Part shown: one piece after another, positions 8,433 to 17,425 of the stretch
Layout: every line of letters starts with the position of its first letter
Position numbering within the stretch: the first letter of the stretch is position 1
NCBI RefSeq assembly: GCF_002160025.1
Contig: NZ_NFJU01000014.1
Location: 21,508 to 85,507, forward strand
DNA: 64,000 nucleotides
Direction of reading: 5' to 3'
Source of the DNA: Anaeromassilibacillus sp. An200
Lineage (GTDB): Bacteria; Bacillota; Clostridia; Oscillospirales; Acutalibacteraceae
The notes under the pieces: generated by a model
What the model was told of the DNA's origin: nothing
The model's database searches: none
Seen by the model: only the letters and a program-made list of their open reading frames with translations
Position numbers and translations under genes: made by a program

Positions 8433-8460
8433 CCTACTTTCTTTGCGAAAAGAAAGTAGG
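8433..8460. repeat. 12-bp hairpin of the CCTACTTTCTTT type
   Basis: CCTACTTTCTTT at 8433-8444 pairs perfectly with AAAGAAAGTAGG at 8449-8460, loop GCGA. It has the look of a small repetitive extragenic palindrome, though no second copy occurs in this window. Confidence 0.6.
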
Positions 8461-8587
8461 CAAAGATTCGCGAGGGGCTTTGCCCCTTCGAACCCCACGC
8501 TTTCTTTTCTACGTCAGCCCTGTGCCCCCTTTCCCTCGTCACGGCCGGCTGAAATTGCGCTGACGCGCAAAAACGCCGGCTGGTGGG

Positions 8588-8631
8588 GGAAAACCTCAAA
8601 ATTAGCGTGGGGAATAATTTTGAGGTTTTCC
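8588..8631. repeat. Perfect 17-bp inverted repeat downstream of proB
   Basis: GGAAAACCTCAAAATTA (8588-8604) and its exact reverse complement (8615-8631) flank a 10-base loop. It lies 110 bases after the proB stop on the minus strand. It lacks a long U-tract, so it may be a processing or pause hairpin or a remnant of a mobile repeat. Confidence 0.65.
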
Positions 8632-8740
8632 GTGCATGGGGGTTACGGCTCTACAGGAGCTTGCGGTTTGCTCCCGGCGCTCCATGCTTTTGAAGCTGTC
8701 CAGATGGCAATTCCATCATACCAAACAGCGTGCGCAAACT

Positions 8741-9538
8741 TTATCGGATCCCGCCAAAGACGGTGCCGATCTGCTCGCCGTCGAACAGGCGGTACAGCGT
8801 TTCGGGAGTGGCCCCGCTCATGACACAGCAGGGGATTCCGTTCTCGTTGACCAGCTTTGCGGCGCGCACCTTGGTGGCCATGCCGCCGGTGCCGCGGTTC
8901 GTTCCCGCGCCGCCCGCCAGCGCTTCCACTTCCTCCGTTACCTCGCGCAGGTACGGGATGCGCTTTGCGTCCGGATCCGTGCGCGGGTTCGCGGTGTACA
9001 GCCCGTCGATGTCCGTGAGCAGGATCAGCAGATCCGCGCGCGTCAGTTTGGCGACGATCGCGGACAGCGTGTCGTTGTCGCCGATGTGGCTGCCGACCAG
9101 CTCGTCGACCGCGACGGTGTCGTTCTCGTTGACGATCGGAAGAATCCCCATGTGCAGCAGCTCCTCAAACGTGTTTTCCACGTTGCGGCGGCTGCGGTCG
9201 TCGTCGATGACGTCGCCGGTGAGCAGCACCTGCGCCACTGTGCGGCTGTACTCCCCGAAAAACTTATCGTAAATAAACATCAGCTCGCACTGGCCCACCG
9301 CCGCGAGCGCCTGCTTTTTCTCCGTCTCCGCCGGGCGGTCGTGCAGGCCCAGCTTGCCCATGCCCACGCCGATCGCGCCGGACGTGACCAGGATGATCTC
9401 CCGGCCGCCGTTCTGCAAATCGCTCAGCACGCGGCACAGCGATTCCACGCGCCGCAGGTTCAGTTTTCCGTTTTCATACGTCAGCGTGGAGGTGCCCACC
9501 TTCACGACAACGCGCTTTGCCTGTGTGATGACCGACAT
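8741..9538 (-). CDS. proB: Glutamate 5-kinase
   Basis: 265 residues. It phosphorylates glutamate on the gamma-carboxylate, the first and feedback-regulated step of proline synthesis. Amino-acid-kinase motifs are visible: VVVKVGTSTLT at the N-terminus, LVTSGAIGVGMGKLG, VNENDTVAVDEL, FGDND-type SHIGDNDTLSAIVA, LLTDIDGLYTANPR and GTGGMATKVRAA. The C-terminal PUA domain found in E. coli ProB (367 residues) is absent; this short form is common in Clostridia. The ATG at 9538 follows a purine-rich AAGGGGA site; the upstream extension of the frame is not conserved. It lies directly downstream of pnp after a terminator. Confidence 0.95.
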   Translation of the reverse strand: MSVITQAKRVVVKVGTSTLTYENGKLNLRRVESLCRVLSDLQNGGREIILVTSGAIGVGMGKLGLHDRPAETEKKQALAAVGQCELMFIYDKFFGEYSRTVAQVLLTGDVIDDDRSRRNVENTFEELLHMGILPIVNENDTVAVDELVGSHIGDNDTLSAIVAKLTRADLLILLTDIDGLYTANPRTDPDAKRIPYLREVTEEVEALAGGAGTNRGTGGMATKVRAAKLVNENGIPCCVMSGATPETLYRLFDGEQIGTVFGGIR

Positions 9539-9572
9539 ATTCCGTCCCCTTCCCCCGGGCGCGGGCCCGGCT

Positions 9573-9617
9573 AAAAGCAGAAGGGGCCGCCGCAAGCGAG
9601 ACGCTTCCGGCAGCCCC
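9573..9617 (-). terminator. Terminator of the rpsO-pnp unit
   Basis: On the minus strand the outer arms GGGGCTGCCG (9617-9608) and CGGCGGCCCC (9592-9583) enclose an inner AAGCG/CGCTT stem, followed by TTCTGCTTTT. It lies 15 bases after the pnp stop. Confidence 0.85.
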
Positions 9618-9631
9618 AGTGAATGGCTTTT

Positions 9632-11863
9632 TTATTCCTCGCGGCTGCGCGGCTTGTTCGTGTTGGCGAAGAAGCCGTTGCTCGCGCGCGGGCGATCCTC
9701 GCGGCGCGGGCCGTGATCACGGCGGGGACGGCGCGGAGCGTCGGAGATCTCGTTCTCCGGCACAAGGCCCTCCACCTCGATCAGCGCGTCGCGGCGGGAC
9801 AGGTTCAGACGGCCCTTGTCGTCGATCTCAAGCACCTTGACCATCACCTCGTCGCCGACGTTCACCACGTCCGTCACTTTCTCGGTGCGCTTGACGTCAA
9901 GCCGCGAGATGTGCACCAGGCCCTCCTTGCCGGGGGCGATCTCCACAAACGCGCCGAAGTCCATCAGGCGCGTGACCTTGCCCTTGTAAATGGCGCCCGG
10001 CTCCGGATCGTTCACGATCGTGTCGACAATCGACAGCGCGCGGCGGCAGTTGTCCGCGTCCAGGCCGGAGATAAAGACGTGTCCGTCCTCCTCCACGTCA
10101 ACCTTCACGCCGCACTCGGCGCAGATCTTCTGGATGACCTTGCCGCCTGTGCCGATGACCTCGCGGATCTTGTCCACCGGGATGACGGTGCTCATCATCT
10201 TCGGCGCGTACGGAGACAGCTCCTTGCGCGGCTCCGGAATGGCCTTGAGGATGATTTCGTCAATGATATAGTTGCGTGCCTTGTGCGTCTTTTCGAGGGC
10301 CTCCTTGACCATCTCCGGAAGCAGGCCGTCGATCTTCAGGTCCATCTGGATGGCCGTGATGCCTTCCTTCGTGCCCGCAACCTTGAAGTCCATGTCGCCG
10401 AAGAAGTCCTCCAGGCCCTGGATGTCGACCATCGTCATCCAGCGGCTGCCCTCGGTGATCAGGCCGCAGGAAATACCCGCGACGGGAGCCTTGATCGGCA
10501 CGCCCGCGTCCATGAGAGCCAGCGTGGAGCCGCAGACGGAAGCCTGCGAGGTGGAGCCGTTGGAGCTGAGCACCTCGGAAACCAGGCGGTACGCATACGG
10601 GAATTCCTCCACCGGCGGGATGACCGGCAGCAGCGCGCGCTCCGCGAGAGCGCCGTGGCCGATCTCGCGGCGGCCGGGGCCGCGGCTGGGCTTCGTCTCG
10701 CCCACGGAGTAGGACGGGAAGTTGTACTGGTGCATGTAGCGCTTGAACTCCTCCTCGTCGATGCCGTCGAGCATCTGCTGATCGCTGACGGGGCCGAGGG
10801 TGGCCACGGTGAGCACCTGCGTCTGGCCGCGGGTGAACATGCCGGAGCCGTGTGTGCGCGGCAGCAGGCCGACCTCCGCGTCAAGCGGGCGCATGTCGTC
10901 CATGCCGCGCCCGTCCACGCGCTTCTGCTCGTCGAGCAGCCAGCGGCGCACCACATATTTCTGCGTTTTATACAGGCACTCGTCGATCTGCGCCTCCTGC
11001 TCGGGATAGAGCGGATCGAAGTGCTCGTGAACTTTTTCATAAACGGGCTTCAGGCGGGCGTCGCGCACGTTCTTGTCGTCCGTGTCGAGCGCGGCCTGGA
11101 TGTCCGCGAGAGCGAAGTCGCGCACAGCCTCCTGCATCTCGTCGCTGGCGTGCACGGCGGGGTAGGAGAACTTCGGCTTGCCGATCTGCGCCTGGATATC
11201 CTTGATGAAGGCGATGATCTTCTGGTTGGCCTCGTGGCCCGCGAGGATGCCGTTATACATCACCTCGTCGGAGACGATGTTCGCGCCAGCCTCGATCATC
11301 GGGATGCGCGTCTCGGTGGAGGCAACGGTGACAGCCATCTGGCTCACGGCGCGCTGGGCGGCGGTGGGGTTGATGACATACTCGCCATCGACCAGGCCGA
11401 CGGAAACGCCGGAGATCGGGCCGTTCCACGGAATGTCGGAGATGGAGAGCGCGATACTCGTGCCGACCATGCCCGCGATCTCGGGGGCGCAGTCGTGATC
11501 CACACTCATCACGGTGCACACGACGGAAACGTCGTTGCGCATATCCTTCGGGAAGAGCGGGCGGATCGGGCGGTCGATCACGCGGCTGGTGAGGATGGCC
11601 TTGTCCGTCGGACGGCCCTCACGCTTCAGGAAGGAGCCGGGGATCTTGCCCACGGAGTACAGCTTCTCCTCGAAATCGACGGAGAGAGGGAAGAAGTCAA
11701 CGCCCTCGCGGGGCTTCGCGGAAGCGGTGACAGCCACATGCACGACCGTGTCGCCGTAGCGCACGAGGCAGGCGCCGTTGGCAAGGCCCGCCATCTTTCC
11801 GGTTTCAATCACCAGCGGACGGCCGGCGAAGTCAGTTTCAAACGTGCGGAAATTTTCAAACAC
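9632..11863 (-). CDS. pnp: Polyribonucleotide nucleotidyltransferase (PNPase)
   Basis: 743 residues. It degrades RNA 3' to 5' with phosphate, releasing nucleoside diphosphates, and is a core part of bacterial RNA decay. Two RNase PH-like domains are visible: the first with FVxTASAKPREGVDFFPL, the second with SEVLSSNGSTSQASVCG and the active region after DGRG. They are followed by a KH domain (IGTGGKVIQKICAECG) and an S1 domain (YKGKVTRLMDFGAFVEIAPG, GLVHISRL), then an Arg-rich tail. The GTG start at 11863 has AAAGGAGG 8 bases upstream. Its place after rpsO is the usual arrangement. Confidence 0.97.
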   Translation of the reverse strand: MFENFRTFETDFAGRPLVIETGKMAGLANGACLVRYGDTVVHVAVTASAKPREGVDFFPLSVDFEEKLYSVGKIPGSFLKREGRPTDKAILTSRVIDRPIRPLFPKDMRNDVSVVCTVMSVDHDCAPEIAGMVGTSIALSISDIPWNGPISGVSVGLVDGEYVINPTAAQRAVSQMAVTVASTETRIPMIEAGANIVSDEVMYNGILAGHEANQKIIAFIKDIQAQIGKPKFSYPAVHASDEMQEAVRDFALADIQAALDTDDKNVRDARLKPVYEKVHEHFDPLYPEQEAQIDECLYKTQKYVVRRWLLDEQKRVDGRGMDDMRPLDAEVGLLPRTHGSGMFTRGQTQVLTVATLGPVSDQQMLDGIDEEEFKRYMHQYNFPSYSVGETKPSRGPGRREIGHGALAERALLPVIPPVEEFPYAYRLVSEVLSSNGSTSQASVCGSTLALMDAGVPIKAPVAGISCGLITEGSRWMTMVDIQGLEDFFGDMDFKVAGTKEGITAIQMDLKIDGLLPEMVKEALEKTHKARNYIIDEIILKAIPEPRKELSPYAPKMMSTVIPVDKIREVIGTGGKVIQKICAECGVKVDVEEDGHVFISGLDADNCRRALSIVDTIVNDPEPGAIYKGKVTRLMDFGAFVEIAPGKEGLVHISRLDVKRTEKVTDVVNVGDEVMVKVLEIDDKGRLNLSRRDALIEVEGLVPENEISDAPRRPRRDHGPRREDRPRASNGFFANTNKPRSREE

Positions 11864-12038
11864 TGGGGAAATCCTCCTTTTCATCGTCATGTCGCGGGAC
11901 GGTTTCCCAGCCTTAGCAATAAAATCCGCGCCCCCGCGGGAGGCGTGCATTTCACTGCTAAAACGGGACCCTTCCCCCTTGCGCGGCGTTCGGGAAGGCG
12001 GGCATGCCGCGCCCGCCGCGTTCTCCCTAATGCCACAA

Positions 12039-12067
12039 AGGCAGGCGGAAACACGTCCCGCCTGCCT
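12039..12067. terminator. Hairpin between rpsO and pnp
   Basis: AGGCAGGCGG (12039-12048) pairs with CCGCCTGCCT (12058-12067). On the minus strand it is followed only by TTTGTGG, so it is at best a partial terminator or a processing stem in the 219-base rpsO-pnp gap. Nothing else was recognised in 11864-12038. Confidence 0.5.
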
Positions 12068-12082
12068 GAAATATGCTCTTTT

Positions 12083-12346
12083 TTACTTGCGGATGCCCAG
12101 ACGCTCGATCAGGGAACGATAACGCTCGATGTCGACGCGCATCAGATAGTTCAGCAGGTTTCTTCTCTGGCCGACCATCTTCAGCAGGCCGCGGCGGCTG
12201 TGGTGATCCTTCTGATGGGTCTTGAGGTGATCCGTCAGATCGTTGATGCGCTTCGTCAGAACGGCAACCTGAACCTCCGGGGAACCGGTGTCGCCCTCAT
12301 GGGTCGCATACTCCTTGATAATCGCTGTCTTTTCTTCCTTCAGCAT
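12083..12346 (-). CDS. rpsO: Small ribosomal subunit protein uS15
   Basis: 87 residues, the usual length. It binds the central domain of 16S rRNA early in 30S assembly. The sequence [20 protein letters not shown] and [20 protein letters not shown] is the uS15 signature. The ATG at 12346 has AGGTGG 8 bases upstream. It is transcribed from its own promoter inside the end of ribF, with a ~110-base leader that contains GC-rich stems and could hold the S15 autoregulatory site known in other bacteria (inference). Confidence 0.97.
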   Translation of the reverse strand: MLKEEKTAIIKEYATHEGDTGSPEVQVAVLTKRINDLTDHLKTHQKDHHSRRGLLKMVGQRRNLLNYLMRVDIERYRSLIERLGIRK

Positions 12347-12469
12347 GGAAAATTCCACCTTTCTGTTTTTGATTCTCCGGCGTCGCAGGCCAGGGCCGGT
12401 GAACGTCCCCGTCCGGGGCTTGCCCCCTGATCCGCGGAGCGGAAAAGCTGTGTGAAAAATCACTGGTAT

Positions 12470-12498
12470 AGTATAGCACAAATCTCACAGCTTGTAAA
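12470..12498 (-). promoter_or_regulatory. Promoter for rpsO-pnp overlapping the 3' end of ribF
   Basis: On the minus strand TTTACA, 17 bases, TATACT, with a TG one base before the -10 (extended -10). The leader then contains a GGGGC/GCCCC stem at about 12414-12427 before the rpsO ribosome site. Confidence 0.7.
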
Positions 12499-13387
12499 TG
12501 ATTTTCTTCGCCGTTTCGCGGTCCCGCAGGATCTGCTCGTGCAGCTCGCTCAGGCCGGGAAACCGGCGTTCCTCGCGCACAAAGCCGTGCAGCTCGGTGC
12601 GCACGGTCTCGCCATACAGCTCGCGGCCGTGGTAGTCGGGCATCCAGGTTTCGCACAGCGGGCCGTCCGAGCCCACCGTCGGCTTGACCCCGACATTTGC
12701 CACGCCGTAATATTTCTCCCCGCCCACATCCACAAGGGCGGCGTATACGCCGAAGCGCGGCAGAATGAAGCCGGGCGGGATCGGCTGGTTCACCGTCGGG
12801 AAGCCGAGCGTGCGCCCGAGCTGCCTGCCGTGCTCCACCGGGAAATCGTAGGAGAAGGGCCGCCCAAGCAGGCGGTTTGCCTCCTCGATTTCGCCCTGCG
12901 CGATGAGCGATCGGATCCGCGTGCTGCTCACCGGCTTTCCGGCCAGCAGCACCGGCTCCTGCACCGTGACGGAGAAGCCCAGCTCATCCCCAAGCCGCAC
13001 CAGATCCTGCACCGAGCCCGCGCCATTTTTTCCGAAATGGAAGTTAAAGCCGCAGCACACCCGTTTGGCGCGGCACACGCCCACCAGCACCTCGCGCACA
13101 AAGCGCTCCGCCTCCATCTCCCGGATGAGTGAGAACGGAATCGACCAGCACAGCTCCACGCCCAGCTCGCCGAGCAGCTCCAGCTTGCGATCCTGCGGCA
13201 GGAGCACCGGCGCGCCCTTGCCGCCCTCGCGCAGGATGTCCGTCTGGAAGGTGAATACCGCCGGGGCTTCGGGCCCGCCCATCGCGGCGGTGATAACGCG
13301 CCGGTGGCCCATGTGCAGGCCGTCGAACACGCCGAGGGCGACGGCGGTGTCCTCCCCGGATGGGTGCAGGTCCTGATACAGCTTCAT
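12485..13387 (-). CDS. ribF: Bifunctional riboflavin kinase / FAD synthetase
   Basis: 300 residues. It makes FMN from riboflavin and then FAD. The N-terminal nucleotidyltransferase domain starts with ALGVFDGLHMGHRRVI (HxGH motif) and has GFNFHFGKNGAG and SSTRIRSLIAQGEIEEANRLLGRP. The C-terminal riboflavin kinase domain has HGRQLGRTLGFPTVNQ and GVYAALVDVGGEKYYGVANVGVKPT. The ATG at 13387 overlaps the truB stop (ATGA) and has AAAGGAGA upstream, so it is translationally coupled to truB. Gene order truB-ribF-rpsO-pnp is the Firmicutes norm. Confidence 0.96.
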   Translation of the reverse strand: MKLYQDLHPSGEDTAVALGVFDGLHMGHRRVITAAMGGPEAPAVFTFQTDILREGGKGAPVLLPQDRKLELLGELGVELCWSIPFSLIREMEAERFVREVLVGVCRAKRVCCGFNFHFGKNGAGSVQDLVRLGDELGFSVTVQEPVLLAGKPVSSTRIRSLIAQGEIEEANRLLGRPFSYDFPVEHGRQLGRTLGFPTVNQPIPPGFILPRFGVYAALVDVGGEKYYGVANVGVKPTVGSDGPLCETWMPDYHGRELYGETVRTELHGFVREERRFPGLSELHEQILRDRETAKKIIYKL

Positions 13388-14322
13388 GCTTGTGTCTCCT
13401 TTCTTCCCGGATCCGCCGGGGCGGGGCCGCAGAACAGGCGCAGCACGCGCAGCTCCCCTCCGGCTGTCTCCGCCAGCCCGAGGAAGCGCATGTCCGGCCC
13501 GAGTACGCGCAGGCGTTCCCCGTCCGGGAGTGCCTTTCCCCGCAGGGACGTGCGGGCGGCATCGAGCGCGCCGCCGTTTGCAAAGCGCGCCGCCTGCGCC
13601 GCGCTCACCGTCACCGCCGGGTATACGGAGAACAATCCCTCCACGGGACGCACAAGGGCGGACAGGTCGTCTGTTTCCGCCAGACGGCGGGCTTCGTCGA
13701 GCGGTACGGCGTCCGCGAGCGAAAAGCCGCACGCGCGTGTGCGGCGCAAAGCCGTCATCGTGCCGAGCGTCCCGGCCGCCGCCGCCAGATCCTCAATCAG
13801 GGCGCGGATATACGTCCCCTTGGAGCAGGAGACCAGCAGCTCCCCGGTCTGCCGTTCTTCGTCAAACGACAGCAGCTCCAGCCGCGCGATCGTGATGGGC
13901 CGCGCTTCGCGCTCGACCTCGATTCCCTTGCGGGCCAGCTCGTAGAGCCGCTTGCCGTCCTTCTTGATCGCCGAGTACATGGGCGGGATCTGCAAAATGT
14001 CCCCGCGAAAGCGCGGCAGCACGGCGGCCAGAGCCTCGCGCGAAATGCGCGCGTCCGTTTGCCCGATCGCCTGGCCGGTGCGGTCGCCCGTGTCGGTGCG
14101 CGTGCCGAGCGCAAAGGCCGCCCGATACTCCTTCTCCGTGTCCGGCAGCAGCGCTTCCGCCCGCGTCGCGCGGCCCAGCAGCAGCGGCAGCACGCCGGTG
14201 GCCATCGGGTCAAGCGTGCCGGTGTGGCCGATCTTTTTCTGCCCGAACAGCCGCCGTGCCACAGCCACCGCGTCAAAGGAGGTGAAGCCCTCCGGCTTAT
14301 CCAGAATGAAAACTCCCGTCAT
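13384..14322 (-). CDS. truB: tRNA pseudouridine(55) synthase
   Basis: About 312 residues. It isomerises U55 of the T-loop of tRNAs. The catalytic aspartate is in HTGTLDPMATGVLPLLLGRATR; the N-terminal VFILDKPEGFTSFDAV and the central SKGTYIRALIEDLAAAAGTLG are typical. A C-terminal PUA-like tail is present. The ATG at 14322 has AAGGAGG at 7 bases; a GTG two codons upstream is too close to the site. In many Clostridia a DHH phosphoesterase gene (nrnA) sits between rbfA and truB; it is missing here and is replaced by a ~90-base gap with a strong GC hairpin. Confidence 0.95.
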   Translation of the reverse strand: MTGVFILDKPEGFTSFDAVAVARRLFGQKKIGHTGTLDPMATGVLPLLLGRATRAEALLPDTEKEYRAAFALGTRTDTGDRTGQAIGQTDARISREALAAVLPRFRGDILQIPPMYSAIKKDGKRLYELARKGIEVEREARPITIARLELLSFDEERQTGELLVSCSKGTYIRALIEDLAAAAGTLGTMTALRRTRACGFSLADAVPLDEARRLAETDDLSALVRPVEGLFSVYPAVTVSAAQAARFANGGALDAARTSLRGKALPDGERLRVLGPDMRFLGLAETAGGELRVLRLFCGPAPADPGRKETQA

Positions 14323-14363
14323 GCGCACTCCTCCTTCGTTTCTTCCCGCGCGGCCTGCGCAAA

Positions 14364-14393
14364 CGGGGGCGGCGGGCTGTCCCGCCGCCCCCG
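14364..14393. terminator. GC-rich hairpin between rbfA and truB
   Basis: CGGGGGCGGCGGG (14364-14376) pairs perfectly over 13 bp with CCCGCCGCCCCCG (14381-14393), loop CTGT. On the minus strand only a short TTTG follows, so it is more likely a pause or processing stem than a full terminator. Confidence 0.5.
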
Positions 14394-14413
14394 TCCGTGG
14401 CCTGCGTGTGGCG

Positions 14414-14773
14414 TTATGATTCGGTGTCGTCCTTTTCCAGATCGTGCAGGATCCGGCTGATGTTCGCGCTGTATTCGATGGAATCCGTCGCCTTGAAGAT
14501 CAGCTCCGGCACATGGCGCAGCTGGAGCCTGCGGCCCAGCTCACGCCGCAGGAAGCCGGAGGCCGAGCGCAGGCCCTGCACGGCCGTTTTCGCCCGATCC
14601 AGCCCCTCCATGGCGCTGACGTATACGGTGCAGTAAGACAGGTCGTTCGTGACCTCCACGCGCACAATGCTCAGAAGCATGTTCTGCGTGCGCGGATCCT
14701 TGAGCTCGCGCAGCAGCGCGGAGAGCTCGCGGCGGATGTCCTCCGTCGTTCTTCCCAGCTTGTGGCCCGGCAT
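14414..14773 (-). CDS. rbfA: Ribosome-binding factor A
   Basis: 119 residues. It binds free 30S subunits and helps mature the 5' end of 16S rRNA, notably in the cold. The KH-like domain is recognisable by EDIRRELSALLRELKDPR, LSIVRVEVTNDLSYCTVYVS and the C-terminal LRHVPELIFKATDSIEYSAN. AAAGGGGG lies upstream of the ATG at 14773. It starts 24 bases after infB, as in other bacteria. The ylxP gene found between infB and rbfA in Bacillus is absent. Confidence 0.96.
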   Translation of the reverse strand: MPGHKLGRTTEDIRRELSALLRELKDPRTQNMLLSIVRVEVTNDLSYCTVYVSAMEGLDRAKTAVQGLRSASGFLRRELGRRLQLRHVPELIFKATDSIEYSANISRILHDLEKDDTES

Positions 14774-14797
14774 AGCGGGACCCCCTTTCCCGGGGCG

Positions 14798-17425
14798 TCA
14801 GGACTCGCGGTATTCCTCCATGACGAAGGCCTCGAGAATGTCGCCCTCCTTGATATCGTTGAAGCGTTCCAGGCCGATGCCGCAGTCGTAGCCGTCCGCG
14901 ACCTCCTTGACGTCGTCCTTGAAGCGGCGCAGGGACGCGATTTTGTCCTCCGTGATGACGATGCCGTCGCGCACGACGCGGATCTGCGCGGCGCGGGTGA
15001 TCTTGCCCGAGATGACGTGCGAGCCGGCGATCGTGCCGACGCTGCTGATCTTGTAGACCTCGCGGACCTCGGCGCGGCCCAGGGCGACCTCGCGGAACTT
15101 CGGCGCGAGCATGCCCTTCATCGCGGACTCAATCTCTTCGATGCAGTCGTAGATGATGCGGTACAGGCGCATGTCGACGCTGTCGCGCTTGGCGTTGGCC
15201 TCGGCCACCGGATCGGGGCGCACGTTGAAGCCGACGATGATGGCGTTGGAAGCGTTGGCGAGCATGACGTCGGACTCGTTGATCGCGCCCACGCCGCCGT
15301 GGATGACCACCACGCGGACCTCCTCGTTCGAGAGCTTCTCGAGCGACTGGCGCACGGCCTCGACGGAGCCCTGCACGTCGGCCTTGACGATGATCTTGAG
15401 CTCCTTCATCTCGCCCTGCTGCATCTGATCGAAGAGGTTGTCAAGCGTGACCTTCGTGCGGGAGTTGAACATTTCCTCCTTCTGCTCGTTGCGGCGCTGC
15501 TCGACCAGCTCACGCGCCAGGCGCTCGTCGGAAACGGCGTTGAAGATATCGCCGCCCACCGGCACATCGTCCAGGCCCGTGACCTCCACCGGCACACTCG
15601 GGCCCGCCTCGTGGATGCGGCGGCCGTGCTCGTCGGTCATGGCGCGCACGCGGCCCACCGTCATGCCTGCCACGACAATGTCGCCGGTGTGCAGGGTGCC
15701 GTTCTGCACCAGCACGGTGGCCACCGGGCCGCGGCCCTTGTCCAGGCGCGCCTCGATGACCGTGCCCTTCGCGGCGCGGTCCGGGTTCGCCTTGAGCTCC
15801 TTCATGTCCGCCACCAGCGTGACCATCTCAAGCAGATCGTCGATGCCGTCGCCCGTGAGCGCGGAGACGGGGATGCACGGCGTGTCGCCGCCCCACTCCT
15901 CCGGCACCAGCTCATGCTCGGTCAGCTGCTGGAGCACGTGATCCGGGTTTGCGCCCGGCTTATCCATCTTGTTGATCGCGACGATGATGCTCACATTCGC
16001 GGCCTTCGCGTGGTTGATGGCTTCGATCGTCTGCGGCATGATGCCGTCGTCCGCCGCCACCACGAGGATCGCGATGTCCGTCACCTGCGCGCCGCGGGCA
16101 CGCATCGTGGTGAACGCGGCGTGGCCGGGCGTGTCGAGGAAGGTGATCGTGCGATCGCCCAACTGCACGCGGTACGCGCCGATGTGCTGGGTGATGCCGC
16201 CCGCCTCGGTGGCCGTAACGTGCGCGTTGCGGATCTTGTCGAGCAGGGAGGTCTTGCCGTGGTCGACGTGGCCCATCACGACCACGACCGGGGCGCGCGG
16301 CACGAGGTTCTCGTCGTCGTCCTCGCTGTCGTCGATGATGCGCTCCTCGATGGTGACGACGACCTCCTTCTCCACCTTCGCGTGGAATTCCATCGCGACA
16401 AGGGAGGCGGTGTCAAAGTCGATGACATCGTTGATCGACGCGAACACGCCCAGGCCCATCAGCTTCTTGATGACCTCCGCCGCCGTCGCCTTCAGGCGCA
16501 GGGCCAGCTCGCCCACGGTGATCTCGTCCGGCACCTGGATCGTCATGTGCTTCTGCTTTCTCTCCAGCGCGATGCGGCGCATCCGCTCGGCCTCCGTCTC
16601 CTTGCGGGAGTTGCGGGGCTTGCCGCGGTACTGGCTGCTGCGCTGCGTGAGCTTCTGCTTCTGCACGGTGTTCTCCACCTTCATCTTCTCGGAAGCGAGG
16701 CGGTCGTACTTTTCATTGTATTTTTCCAGCTCCACATGGGACGCGCGCGTGTCAACGATGCGGCCCTCGGGACGGCGCACCACGTTGTCCTGCTGTGCGT
16801 TCTGGGCGGGCTGCTGGGCGGCAGGGCGTGCCTGCTGCTGTGCCGCCGGGCGCTGCTGGGGCGCGGGCTGCGCGTTCGCACGGTTCTGGTTATTCCCATT
16901 GTTCTGCGGGGCACGGCGATCGTTCTGCCGCTGCCCGTTCTGGGCGTTCTGGCCGTTCGGGCGGTTCGGATTGTTCTGCCGCCGGTCGCTGCCGTTGTTC
17001 TGCGGGGCGCGGCGATCATTCTGGCGCTGTCCGTTCTGTGCGTTCTGCGGCGCGCGGTCGTTTCTGCCGCCGTTCTGCCGGGCAGGCTGCTGGGCGGGCT
17101 GCTGCGCCGCTGGGGCCTCCTTCGCGGGCGCTTCCTTCGCGGCGGGCTTGCGGGCCGGCTCTTCCTGCTTCGGCGCGGGAGCAGCCTTTGGCTCCTCCTC
17201 CGCTGTCACGGTCACCTCCGGCTCACGGCCGGACGCGAAGTAATCGTCCAGGCTTGCGGAGGAGTGGCTCTGGGTGAAGCTCTCAAACACGACGTCGAGC
17301 TCCTCCTCGGTGAGCGCCGTCATGTGCTTCTTTGTCTCCCCGCAGTATTTCTGCAGCGTGTCAAGGACCTCCTTGTTCGGGACGTTCAGATCCTTGGCGA
17401 CCTCGTGGACTCTGTATTTAATCAT
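14798..17425 (-). CDS. infB: Translation initiation factor IF-2
   Basis: About 875 residues. It is a GTPase that places fMet-tRNA in the P site of the 30S subunit. The order is an N-terminal IF2_N domain ([20 protein letters not shown]), a ~150-residue disordered region rich in Gln, Asn, Arg and Ala, a second IF2_N-like segment ([20 protein letters not shown]), then the G domain ([31 protein letters not shown]) and domains II to IV ending in [20 protein letters not shown]. The ATG at 17425 overlaps the ylxQ stop by 8 bases. The disordered region contains a recent-looking internal duplication. Confidence 0.97.
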   Translation of the reverse strand: MIKYRVHEVAKDLNVPNKEVLDTLQKYCGETKKHMTALTEEELDVVFESFTQSHSSASLDDYFASGREPEVTVTAEEEPKAAPAPKQEEPARKPAAKEAPAKEAPAAQQPAQQPARQNGGRNDRAPQNAQNGQRQNDRRAPQNNGSDRRQNNPNRPNGQNAQNGQRQNDRRAPQNNGNNQNRANAQPAPQQRPAAQQQARPAAQQPAQNAQQDNVVRRPEGRIVDTRASHVELEKYNEKYDRLASEKMKVENTVQKQKLTQRSSQYRGKPRNSRKETEAERMRRIALERKQKHMTIQVPDEITVGELALRLKATAAEVIKKLMGLGVFASINDVIDFDTASLVAMEFHAKVEKEVVVTIEERIIDDSEDDDENLVPRAPVVVVMGHVDHGKTSLLDKIRNAHVTATEAGGITQHIGAYRVQLGDRTITFLDTPGHAAFTTMRARGAQVTDIAILVVAADDGIMPQTIEAINHAKAANVSIIVAINKMDKPGANPDHVLQQLTEHELVPEEWGGDTPCIPVSALTGDGIDDLLEMVTLVADMKELKANPDRAAKGTVIEARLDKGRGPVATVLVQNGTLHTGDIVVAGMTVGRVRAMTDEHGRRIHEAGPSVPVEVTGLDDVPVGGDIFNAVSDERLARELVEQRRNEQKEEMFNSRTKVTLDNLFDQMQQGEMKELKIIVKADVQGSVEAVRQSLEKLSNEEVRVVVIHGGVGAINESDVMLANASNAIIVGFNVRPDPVAEANAKRDSVDMRLYRIIYDCIEEIESAMKGMLAPKFREVALGRAEVREVYKISSVGTIAGSHVISGKITRAAQIRVVRDGIVITEDKIASLRRFKDDVKEVADGYDCGIGLERFNDIKEGDILEAFVMEEYRES
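16901..17046 (-). repeat. Tandem duplication in the disordered region of infB
   Basis: The ~50-base stretches 16901-16951 and 16996-17046 are nearly identical. Each encodes [19 protein letters not shown], with the copies separated by about 15 residues. The few differences are mostly synonymous. Confidence 0.75.

Larger units (their letters stand above)
8190..8740. other. 550-base gene-free spacer between proB and proA, made of successive hairpins
   Basis: No credible gene is present. In order it holds the proA ribosome site (8195-8203), one copy of the dispersed repeat (8234-8290), a T-flanked terminator hairpin (8331-8355), a stem GGGGGACCC/GGGTCCCCC (8361-8385), a 12-bp stem (8433-8460), a GGGGC/GCCCC stem near 8474-8486, and a perfect 17-bp stem (8588-8631). 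The rest, 8632-8740, shows nothing recognisable. Confidence 0.75.

Noticed and set aside
9623..12430. A 935-codon open frame on the plus strand opposite pnp and rpsO
   Set aside because: The minus strand carries clear pnp and rpsO with correct motifs and ribosome sites; the opposite frame is Ala/Val/His/Leu-rich nonsense typical of GC-rich antisense frames.
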